Under the pieces are notes generated by a model. It worked only from the letters and a program-made list of their open reading frames with translations. It had not been told where the DNA came from and did not search any database. Positions 34,462 to 42,222 of a stretch of DNA of 64,000 bases are shown here, piece after piece. The DNA comes from Tepidimonas fonticaldi (GTDB taxonomy: Bacteria; Pseudomonadota; Gammaproteobacteria; Burkholderiales; Burkholderiaceae_C): assembly GCF_007556755.1 (NCBI RefSeq), contig NZ_VJOO01000002.1, forward strand, positions 145,060-209,059, read 5' to 3'. Numbering within the stretch: the stretch's first letter is position 1; every line of letters starts with the position of its first letter. The position numbers were made by a program, and so were the translations under genes.

Positions 34462-35658
34462 TCAGACCGGAGCTGGCAGCGCCGGCTTTCGCGCGGCCTG
34501 CCACAGCAGCGGCACCAGGATCAGCGCCAGGGCCGGGAAGATCATCCAGTTGACCGCCTGCCAGCCCGAGCTGTGCAGGATCGATCCCGCGAGGAACGAC
34601 ACGGCCGCCGTGGCGGCGAAGACGAAGAAATCGTTCATGCCCTGCGCCTTGCTGCGCTCGGCCGGGGTGTGGCAATCGGTGACCATCGCCGTCGCGCCGA
34701 TGAAGCTGAAGTTCCAGCCGATGCCCAGCAGCGCCAGCGAGCCCCAGAAGTGGGACAGGCCGAGCCCGCCCAGGGCCACCACCCCGGAGGCGGCGAGCAG
34801 CACCATGCCGACGGCGGTCACGCGCTCCTTGCCGTAGCGCACCATCAGTCGTCCTGTGAAAAAGCTCGGCCCGAACATCGCCAGCAGGTGCCACTGTATT
34901 CCTAGGGCGGCGTTGTCCACCGAATGCCCGTGGTTGACCATCGCCACCGGCGCGGCCGTCATCACGAACGCCATCACCCCATAGGACACCACGCCCGCAG
35001 CCACGGCCAGCAGATAGCGCGGCATCGCCAAGAGCTGCAGCACCGTCCGACCGCTATCGGCGACTGCTTCGGCCTGGGTCTGGCTCGGCGTGCGCAGCAT
35101 CAGCAGGATCGGCAAGGCGATCAGCGGCAGCAGCGCCTGGCTGAGGAAGCTGCCAACGTAGGGCGTGCCCGCTACCGCATCGCGCGTGAAGATCACCAAC
35201 TGCGGCCCGATGATGGCGCCCGCGAGACCGCCCACCATGACCCAGGAAATGGCCTTGGCCTTAAGCGCGTCCTCGGCGGTGTCGGCGGCTGCGAAGCGGT
35301 AGCTCTGCACATACGCGCCGTAGAAGCCCGCCAGGAAGGTGCCGGCGCAGAAGATCCAGAACGAGGCCAGCATGATGCCCAACGCGGCGATCAGGCCCGA
35401 GGCCACGCCGAAGCCGACCCCCACCACGTATCCGTTGCGGCGGCCATGGTGCCGCATGATGAAGGCGGCAGGCAAGGTGCCGATGGCAAGACCCAGGCCG
35501 AACAGACTCACGGGCAAGGTGATCCAGGCCGAATTCTTGGCAAGCTGCTGGCCGACCAGCCCACCCAGCGACATCACGATGGGCGCGCTGGCGCCGCCGA
35601 GCGCCTGCGCGGCGGTGAGAACGCCGATGTTTCGGCGCGTGATGCTCTGGTCGGTCAT
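34462..35658 (-). CDS. MFS efflux transporter
   Basis: A 398-residue protein with 12 likely membrane helices. The loop 2-3 motif of major facilitators is visible (FIMRHHGRRNGYVVG), and the second-half equivalent is FFTGRLMVRYGKERVT. Its substrate is unknown. It is the gene immediately downstream of the MerR regulator on the same strand and has a TGAA-N6-TTCA palindrome 40 bases upstream of its ATG, the form bound by ArsR/SmtB sensors elsewhere in this window. Confidence 0.88.
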   Translation of the reverse strand: MTDQSITRRNIGVLTAAQALGGASAPIVMSLGGLVGQQLAKNSAWITLPVSLFGLGLAIGTLPAAFIMRHHGRRNGYVVGVGFGVASGLIAALGIMLASFWIFCAGTFLAGFYGAYVQSYRFAAADTAEDALKAKAISWVMVGGLAGAIIGPQLVIFTRDAVAGTPYVGSFLSQALLPLIALPILLMLRTPSQTQAEAVADSGRTVLQLLAMPRYLLAVAAGVVSYGVMAFVMTAAPVAMVNHGHSVDNAALGIQWHLLAMFGPSFFTGRLMVRYGKERVTAVGMVLLAASGVVALGGLGLSHFWGSLALLGIGWNFSFIGATAMVTDCHTPAERSKAQGMNDFFVFAATAAVSFLAGSILHSSGWQAVNWMIFPALALILVPLLWQAARKPALPAPV

Positions 35659-35703
35659 GGGCGTCTTTCTTATTCGTTTGTCTGGCCGGAAATATTACAC
35701 GCA

Positions 35704-35717
35704 TGAATATATATTCA
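35704..35717. promoter_or_regulatory. TGAA-N6-TTCA palindrome upstream of the MFS gene
   Basis: TGAATATATATTCA is a perfect 14-base palindrome of the ArsR/SmtB operator form. It matches the arms of the palindromes before czcD (47390) and the DUF4148 gene (45749). It lies between merR and the MFS gene in an AT-rich patch. Confidence 0.6.
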
Positions 35718-35737
35718 GTTATATGGACATGCGATGC

Positions 35738-36124
35738 TCACGAACCATCGCGAGCCGGTCCATCCTCGGAAGCCCCGGCGGAAGCAGCACCGTGCAGGGC
35801 CAATGCGAGCAGGTGCTCTTTCACCTGGATCAGTTGCTCCATGCGTTCCTCAACACAGGCGAGATGGCCTTGGACAGCCTGCCTTAGCAGCTCAGGTTCC
35901 AGGAACCCCTCATGTGCCCAACCCAGTAGGCGGCGCACGTCATCCAGGCCGATTCCCGAGGCACGGTAGTTGCGAATCAGGTGAAGCCGTTCGACATGGG
36001 CCGGGCCATAGCGCCGATAGTTGTTGCGTGACCGCTCCGGGGCTTGCAACAGGCCCTCCCGCTCGTAGAACCGAATGTTCTCCGGGGGGGTGCCCGTCAA
36101 GCGCGCAAGTTCACCGATCCTCAT
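35738..36124 (-). CDS. MerR-family regulator without a metal-binding loop
   Basis: A 128-residue regulator. The N-terminal MerR helix-turn-helix is clear: MRIGELARLTGTPPENIRFY, then YRRYGPAHVERLHLIRNYRA. A dimerisation helix follows. It has only one Cys (in HLACVEER) and no C-terminal Cys-X7-9-Cys loop, unlike CueR, CadR or PbrR, so it is unlikely to sense metal in the usual way. It may respond to an organic effector and control the MFS gene downstream or the RND operon that ends 50 bases upstream of it. Confidence 0.85.
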   Translation of the reverse strand: MRIGELARLTGTPPENIRFYEREGLLQAPERSRNNYRRYGPAHVERLHLIRNYRASGIGLDDVRRLLGWAHEGFLEPELLRQAVQGHLACVEERMEQLIQVKEHLLALALHGAASAGASEDGPARDGS

Positions 36125-36173
36125 CCGGTTCTCCGTGCGCAACGATGGGGAACGCCGCCGTTGCGCATAGCCC

Positions 36174-37679
36174 TTATCCCGGCGACCGGGCGGATGGTTG
36201 CCCGGTGGCGCCCGATTGCACCGTGTGCTCAGTCCAGCCGCCACCCAGCGCCTTGTAGAGGTGGATGAGGTTGTTCAGCCGCGTCAGGCGCGTGCGCACC
36301 AGGGTCTGCTGCGCACCGTACTGTGTGCGTTGCGCATCGAGCAAGGTGAGGTTGTCGTCCACGCCTTCCTGGAAGCGTTGCTCGGCTAGTTGGTAGGCTT
36401 TCTGGCTAGCCGCTACCAGGAGCTGCTCCGAGCGGATCTGCTCATCAAGCGTGCGCTTGCCCGCCAAGCCGTCAGCCACCTCAGCAAAGGCCGCCTGGAT
36501 AGACTTCTCGTAGTTGGCGATTTCGATCCTCTTTTGTACCTGTGCCACGTCCAGATTGGCTCGCAACGCGCCGCCGCGGAAGATGGGCAGCGTGATCTGC
36601 GGCAGGAAGCTCCAGGCCCGCGAGCCCGAATCGAACAGGCCGTCCAGCGAAGCGCTGGCCGTGCCCGCCGAGCCCGTGAGGCTAATCGTCGGGAAGAACG
36701 CGGCCCGCGCCGCGCCGATGTTGGCGTTGGCGCCGATCAGCATCTGCTCGGCGGCGCGGATGTCCGGCCGACGCGCGAGCAGTTCGGACGGCAGGCCGCT
36801 CGGCAGGTCGGTCGGCACGATGTCGTCCGGCAGCGCCACGGCCTCGTCAAGCTGCCGGGACAGCTCCGGCGTCAGCGGCTGGCCCAGCAGCAGCACCAGC
36901 GCGTTGCGGTCCTTGGCCGCCTGCCGCGTGTAGGCGGCGCGGTTGGCCTCGGCGGTGCGCAGCGCGATCTCCGCGCGGCGCAGGTCGAGCTGCGTGGAAT
37001 TTCCCGCTTCCACCAGTTGGGTGGTCAGGTCATAGGAGCGCTTCTGTGTGGCGAGGGTGTCGCTCGTCAGGCGCAGCAGTTCCTGGTCGGCGCGCAGCGT
37101 GAGGTAGGCGCTGGCCACCTCGGACACCAGGCTCATCTGCGTGGCGATGCGGGTCTCGTCGAGGGCCAGGTAGGACGCCAGCGCCCGGTCGTTGAGGCTG
37201 CGGATGCGGCCCCACAGGTCCAGCTCCCAGGCGGCCGTCACCCCGGCCACGTCGTAGCGCCGGAGCACGTCGCTTTGCCCCGTGGTACTGAGGTCGGCCG
37301 GTACGCGCTCTGACGCGCCGCGGGCGGAAACGCCCAGGTTCGGCAGCATCTCGGCACGCTGGATACGGTACAGCGCCTGAGCCGCCTCCACGTTGAGCGC
37401 GGCTTTGTGCATGTCGCGGTTGTTCTCCAGCGAAATGCCGATCAACTGCTGCAGCAGCGGGTCGCGGAAGAAGTCCCGCCAACCGATCTCGGCCGTGATC
37501 GCGTCGTCGGGCGTCGCGGCCGCCAGTTCCACATAGGCCGCGCCCGAGGGATAGGCCGTGTCGATCGGCGCTGCGGGCCGGTCATACTTCGGTGCCATGG
37601 AGCAGCCAGCCAGCGCCGCCGCGAGGGCGAGCGGCGCCAGCGTCCTGGCGGGTCGTGTGAATGCGAAAGATGTTTTCAT
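36174..37679 (-). CDS. Outer-membrane efflux lipoprotein (NodT/OprN type)
   Basis: A 501-residue outer-membrane factor. The signal sequence ends in the lipobox LAGCS. Two repeated OEP domains are visible, with YDVAGVTAAWELDLWGRIRS and FLPQITLPIFRGGALRANLD marking the strand/helix pattern of TolC-like channels. It forms the exit duct for the RND pump encoded just upstream on the same strand (20 bases between genes). AGGAGG precedes the chosen ATG; a start 8 codons earlier is possible. Confidence 0.9.
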   Translation of the reverse strand: MKTSFAFTRPARTLAPLALAAALAGCSMAPKYDRPAAPIDTAYPSGAAYVELAAATPDDAITAEIGWRDFFRDPLLQQLIGISLENNRDMHKAALNVEAAQALYRIQRAEMLPNLGVSARGASERVPADLSTTGQSDVLRRYDVAGVTAAWELDLWGRIRSLNDRALASYLALDETRIATQMSLVSEVASAYLTLRADQELLRLTSDTLATQKRSYDLTTQLVEAGNSTQLDLRRAEIALRTAEANRAAYTRQAAKDRNALVLLLGQPLTPELSRQLDEAVALPDDIVPTDLPSGLPSELLARRPDIRAAEQMLIGANANIGAARAAFFPTISLTGSAGTASASLDGLFDSGSRAWSFLPQITLPIFRGGALRANLDVAQVQKRIEIANYEKSIQAAFAEVADGLAGKRTLDEQIRSEQLLVAASQKAYQLAEQRFQEGVDDNLTLLDAQRTQYGAQQTLVRTRLTRLNNLIHLYKALGGGWTEHTVQSGATGQPSARSPG

Positions 37680-37699
37680 GTCGTATGTCCTCCTGGCCG

Positions 37700-40600
37700 T
37701 CATGCGTGCTGGTCGGTCATGCCGCCACGGGCATGGCGCGCTTCGCGGCGCAGCGCCAGCTTGCGCACCACAACGTAGAACACCGGCGTCAGCACCAGGC
37801 CGAATACCGTCACGCCCAGCATGCCGGCGAACACCGCGATGCCCATGGCGTGGCGCATCTCGGCGCCCGCACCGCTGGCCAGCACCAGCGGCACCACGCC
37901 AGCGATGAAGGCGAACGACGTCATCAAGATCGGGCGCAGCCGCAAGCGCGCGGCTTCGAGCACGGCTGCCAGCGGATCGGCCCCTTCGCTTTCCTTCGCG
38001 CGGGCGAACTCCACGATCAGGATCGCGTTCTTGGCAGCCAGGCCGACCAGCACCACGAAACCGATCTGCGTGAAGATGTTGTTGTCGCCCCCAGAGAGCC
38101 AGACGCCGGCGATCGCCGAGAGCAGCGCCATGGGTGCAATCAGCAGCACAGCGAACGGCAGCGACCAACTGTTGTACTGGGCCGCCAGGAACAGGAAGGC
38201 GAGCAGCACCGCCAGCGCGAAGATGTAGATCGCCGTGTTGCCAACCCGTTTTTCCTGGAAAGTCAGGTCCGTCCATTCGTAGGTCATACCGTCCGGCAGC
38301 GATTCGCTCACGATCTTCTCAATCGCGGCGGTGGCCTGGCCGGACGAGTAGCCCGGCGCTGGCCCGCCGCTGATGTCGGCCGAGGGAAAGCCGTTGTAAT
38401 GCATCACCCGGTCGGGGCCGGAACTGCGCTCGATGGTCGCGATCGCGCTCAGCGGGATCATGTCGCCCGCTGCATTGCGCACCTTGAGCATGCCTATGTC
38501 CTCAGCCTGCATGCGGAACTGCGCATCGGCCTGGGCCATGACCCGGTAGGTGCGACCGAAGCGGTTGAAGTCGTTGACGTAGAGCGAGCCAAGGTTGACC
38601 TGCAGGGTGTCGAACACCTCGGTCAGCGATACGCCCTGCGACTTGGCCTTCACCCGGTCGATGTCCACCTGCAACTGCGGCGCATTGGTCTGGAAGCTGG
38701 CGAGCATGTTCGCCAGCTCGGGCGCCTGCATGGCCTTGCCCATGATCTGGCCCTGTGCCTGCGCAAGCGCCTCGGGACCCAGGCCCGCCCGGTCCTCGAT
38801 CTGCAGCTTGAAGCCGCCCATCGAACCCAGGCCCGGCACCGGCGGCGGCGGGAAGATGCCGACGAAGCCGTCCGGGATCTGGCTGAACTTGCCCATGAGC
38901 TTGCCCTGGATGGCGAAGGCCGACAGCGACGGGTCCTTGCGCTCATCGAAGGGCTTGAGCATGGCGAACATCAGCGCGGTGTTCGGCTGGTTCACCGGTC
39001 CATTGACCGACAGGCCCGGGAAGGCCACCACGCTCTCGACGCCCGGCTCAGCCAGTGCGATCTTGGTCATCTCCTTGACGACCGCCTCGGTGCGATCCAG
39101 CGAGGCGCCGGTCGGAAGCTGGGCGATGCCCACGAGGTAGTACTTGTCCTGGGCGGGCACGAAGCCCGCAGGCACCTTGTGGAAGCCCAGCCAGGTCAGG
39201 CCCAGGAAGCCGACGTAGAGCAGCAGCACGATGGCGCTGCCGCGCACCGCGCGGCGCACGCCCCCGACGTAGGAATTCGAGGCGCGGTCGAAGAAGCGGT
39301 TGAAGCGGCGGAAGAAGCCGCCGAACACGCCGTCGATGATGCGCGTGACGCGATCGGGCTTGGCCGCGCCGTGGTGCGGCTTGAGCAGGATGGCGGCCAG
39401 CGCTGGCGACAGCGTAAGCGAGTTGATCGCCGACAGGATGGTCGAGAACGCGATGGTTAGCGCGAACTGGCGATAGAACTCGCCCTGCAGCCCCGACAGG
39501 AACGCCGAGGGGATGAAGACCGCTGCCAGCACCGAGGTGATGGCCAGGATCGGGCCAGTCACTTCATCCATCGCCTTGCGCGCCGCGTCCTTGGGTGATT
39601 CGCCCAGCGCTATGTGGCGCTCCACGTTCTCCACCACCACGATGGCGTCATCCACCACGATGCCGATGGACAGCACCAGTCCGAACAGCGACAGTGTGTT
39701 CAGCGAGAAACCGAACATGTGCATCACCGCGAACGTGCCGACCAGCGAGACCGGCACGGCGATCAGCGGGATGATCGACGCGCGCCAGGATTGCAGGAAC
39801 AGCACCACCACGATCACCACCAGGAAGATGGCCTCCAGCAGCGTGACGGCGACGGACTGGAGCGAGGCGCGCACGAAGACCGTGGGGTCGTAGGCGATCC
39901 TATACTCAATGCCGTCGGGGAACTTAGCTTGAAGTCGGTCCATTGCCGCGCGCACCGCGCTAGACACATCCAGCGCGTTCGCGCCCGGGCTCTGGATGAT
40001 CTGTATCCCCACCGCCGGCTCGCCATTGAGCAGGCTGCGCAAAGAGTAGGAATCGGCCCCCATCGAGATGCGGGCGACATCCCGCAGGCGAGTTACCTGG
40101 CCGTCGGCGCCCGTCTTCACGACGATCTCGCCGAATTGCTCCTCGCTCGACAGTCGGCCCAGAGTGTTGACCGTGACCTGGAACGCCGCCGAGGCATCCG
40201 GCTGCTGACCAACCGAACCAGCGGCAACCTGTATGTTCTGCTCGCGGATGGCGGCAACCACGTCGCTCGCGATCAGCCCACGAGCAGCGACCTTGGCGGG
40301 TTCGAGCCAGACCCGCATCGAATACTCCCCGGCGCCCCAGACTAGGACATCGCCGACGCCTGGCGTACGAGCCAGCTCATCCTTCACATGAAGTGTGGCG
40401 TAGTTGGAGACGTACAGCGGATCATATCGACCTCCAGGCGAAAGCAAATGCACCACCATGAGAACGTCCGGCGACGTTTTCTCGGTGACAACACCGATGC
40501 GCTGAACTTCAGGCGGTAGGCGCGGCAACGCCCGCGAGACCCGGTTTTGCACCTGGATCTGCGCAATGTCGGCGTTGATATGCTGCTCGAAGGAGACGGT

Positions 40601-40876
40601 GAGCACCATTTTCCCGTCGGTGGACATCTGAGACTGCATGTACATCATGCCTTCTACGCCGTTGATCGCCTGCTCCAGCGGTGATGCCACGGTATCGGCG
40701 ATCACTTGCGGGTTGGCACCGGGATAGCTAGCGGTGACCTGCACCGTGGGAGGCGTGACCTGCGGGTATTCGCTCAGCGGCAGCTGGAAGTAGCTGATCG
40801 CGCCCGCGATCAGCATCAGCACCGACAGGACGATGGCGAAGATGGGCCGGTTGATGAAGAAGCGGGGGAAATTCAT
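37700..40876 (-). CDS. RND multidrug efflux pump (MexF/AcrB type)
   Basis: A 1058-residue HAE-type RND transporter. It starts MNFPRFFINRPIFAIVLSVL. The proton-relay DD is in helix 4 (VLSIGIVVDDAIVVVENVER). Large periplasmic loops and a second set of helices (IFALAVLLAFLFLAAQYNSW) complete the pattern. The sequence is closest in style to MexF-like pumps that export organic compounds, not to the metal-type (HME) pumps. It overlaps the adaptor gene by ATGA. Confidence 0.93.
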   Translation of the reverse strand: MNFPRFFINRPIFAIVLSVLMLIAGAISYFQLPLSEYPQVTPPTVQVTASYPGANPQVIADTVASPLEQAINGVEGMMYMQSQMSTDGKMVLTVSFEQHINADIAQIQVQNRVSRALPRLPPEVQRIGVVTEKTSPDVLMVVHLLSPGGRYDPLYVSNYATLHVKDELARTPGVGDVLVWGAGEYSMRVWLEPAKVAARGLIASDVVAAIREQNIQVAAGSVGQQPDASAAFQVTVNTLGRLSSEEQFGEIVVKTGADGQVTRLRDVARISMGADSYSLRSLLNGEPAVGIQIIQSPGANALDVSSAVRAAMDRLQAKFPDGIEYRIAYDPTVFVRASLQSVAVTLLEAIFLVVIVVVLFLQSWRASIIPLIAVPVSLVGTFAVMHMFGFSLNTLSLFGLVLSIGIVVDDAIVVVENVERHIALGESPKDAARKAMDEVTGPILAITSVLAAVFIPSAFLSGLQGEFYRQFALTIAFSTILSAINSLTLSPALAAILLKPHHGAAKPDRVTRIIDGVFGGFFRRFNRFFDRASNSYVGGVRRAVRGSAIVLLLYVGFLGLTWLGFHKVPAGFVPAQDKYYLVGIAQLPTGASLDRTEAVVKEMTKIALAEPGVESVVAFPGLSVNGPVNQPNTALMFAMLKPFDERKDPSLSAFAIQGKLMGKFSQIPDGFVGIFPPPPVPGLGSMGGFKLQIEDRAGLGPEALAQAQGQIMGKAMQAPELANMLASFQTNAPQLQVDIDRVKAKSQGVSLTEVFDTLQVNLGSLYVNDFNRFGRTYRVMAQADAQFRMQAEDIGMLKVRNAAGDMIPLSAIATIERSSGPDRVMHYNGFPSADISGGPAPGYSSGQATAAIEKIVSESLPDGMTYEWTDLTFQEKRVGNTAIYIFALAVLLAFLFLAAQYNSWSLPFAVLLIAPMALLSAIAGVWLSGGDNNIFTQIGFVVLVGLAAKNAILIVEFARAKESEGADPLAAVLEAARLRLRPILMTSFAFIAGVVPLVLASGAGAEMRHAMGIAVFAGMLGVTVFGLVLTPVFYVVVRKLALRREARHARGGMTDQHA

Positions 40877-42111
40877 TTGCGGGCCTCCGCCGAGCCGGCC
40901 GCGCCGTCAGCCTTGGCGGGGTCCGCGCCGGCGGCCGGTGCCGCGGGCGGCTGCATGGGCACCATGCGCGGCGTGACCGCCATGCCGGGGCGCACGAGGC
41001 CCTTGATGATGATCTTCTCACCGGCCTGCAGGCTGCCGTTGATGACGCGCAGCCCGTCCACCACCGGCCCCAGTTCGATGGGCCGGTACTGGGCCTGGTT
41101 GTTCTCGCCCACGACCAGCACGTAGTTGCGCCCTTGGTCGGTGCCCACGGCCTGATCGTCGATCAGGACGGCCTCGCGCGCCGCGCCGGTGGACAGCTTG
41201 ACCCGGGCGAACATGCCGGGTGCCATGCGCCCATCCGGGTTGGGCACAACGGCGCGCGCGCGGATCGTGCCGGTGCTTCGGTCAATGGTGTTGCCCACGA
41301 AGTCGAGCGCGCCCCTGTGCGGGAAACCCTTGTCCGTGGTCAGCCCGACCTGCACGGGCAGCGAGGCCTTGCCGCCGGCGCCCGCAGCGGGCCGCGAGCG
41401 GCTCACGACGTTGAGGTACGTGGCTTCGTCGATGTCGAAGTACACGTGCAGCGGGTCGATGGACACGATCGTGGTCAGCAGCGTGGCCGCGCCGGCGACA
41501 CCGCCGCTGACCAGGTTGCCCTCGGTCACGAGCACGCGGTCAACGCGCCCGGCGATGGGCGCCGTGACGCGGGCGTAGGACAGATCCAGCCGCGCCGCAG
41601 CGACGGCGGCCTTGGCCGCTTGCACCTGGGCCTGGCGCGCACTGCGCGCGGAGACGGCATCGTCGTAGGTCTTGCGCGCGACAGCGCCGGTCGCCACCAG
41701 GCGCTCGGCGCGGTCGAAGTCGGCCTGGGCCTGACTGGCCAGCACCTCGGCCTGTTGCAGTTGCGCCGCAGCCGTGTCGAGCGTGACCTGGAACGGTCGG
41801 GGGTCGATCTGGAACAGCAGTTGTCCCTTGCGCACCAGGCTGCCCTCGGGGACGCTCACAGCATCGACGGCGCCGCCGACCCGCGAGCGCAGCTCGACGG
41901 TCTTGGGCGCGGCCAGGAAGCCGGTGTACTCGGCCGATGGCGCGACCGTGCGGGTGATGACCTCGGCCACGGGCACCTGCGGCGCCATCGGCGCGCCCGC
42001 CGGGGGCGCCGCGGCCTTGCCCTCGTCCTTGGCGTCGCGGGCGGCAATCGCTATGCCCCCGACGGCTGCGATGACGCCTGCCACCACAACGATTCTGATT
42101 TTTTTACGCAT
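40873..42111 (-). CDS. RND periplasmic adaptor (MexE type)
   Basis: A 412-residue membrane-fusion protein with an N-terminal membrane anchor (RIVVVAGVIAAVGGIAIAA). Lipoyl half-motifs flank a coiled-coil hairpin (LRSRVGGAVDAVSVPEGSLV and LSYARVTAPIAGRVDRVLVT), followed by the beta-barrel and membrane-proximal domains. It links the RND pump to the outer-membrane channel. It is the first gene of the operon; a MerR-type promoter lies 67 bases upstream. Confidence 0.93.
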   Translation of the reverse strand: MRKKIRIVVVAGVIAAVGGIAIAARDAKDEGKAAAPPAGAPMAPQVPVAEVITRTVAPSAEYTGFLAAPKTVELRSRVGGAVDAVSVPEGSLVRKGQLLFQIDPRPFQVTLDTAAAQLQQAEVLASQAQADFDRAERLVATGAVARKTYDDAVSARSARQAQVQAAKAAVAAARLDLSYARVTAPIAGRVDRVLVTEGNLVSGGVAGAATLLTTIVSIDPLHVYFDIDEATYLNVVSRSRPAAGAGGKASLPVQVGLTTDKGFPHRGALDFVGNTIDRSTGTIRARAVVPNPDGRMAPGMFARVKLSTGAAREAVLIDDQAVGTDQGRNYVLVVGENNQAQYRPIELGPVVDGLRVINGSLQAGEKIIIKGLVRPGMAVTPRMVPMQPPAAPAAGADPAKADGAAGSAEARK

Positions 42112-42177
42112 GGAAGTGCCCCTTTCTTGGATGCAGGACTCCGGCCCTTCCGAAGCGCTCTGCAGAAATTTGTGTGG

Positions 42178-42208
42178 AGGCTAGGCGTTACAACGACGGC
42201 AAGGTCAA
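42178..42208 (-). promoter_or_regulatory. MerR-type promoter of the MexEF-like operon
   Basis: On the minus strand TTGACC (42208-42203) and TAGCCT (42183-42178) are 19 bases apart; the spacer begins TTGCCGTCGTTG. The layout equals the CueR-type promoters at 31579, 58146 and 62817, but the dyad is weaker. The regulator may be CueR or the local MerR protein. Confidence 0.6.
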
Positions 42209-42222
42209 GCCCTCTTGTTGCC

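Noticed and set aside
36125..38276. Longer in-frame start for the outer-membrane efflux protein (up to 700 codons)
   Set aside because: The extension lies in the RND pump gene's DNA in another frame; the lipoprotein signal and AGGAGG set the start at 37679.
37661..39460. Open frame of 599 codons on the plus strand over the RND pump gene
   Set aside because: Antisense shadow of the RND transporter; His/Arg/Gln-rich with no family match.
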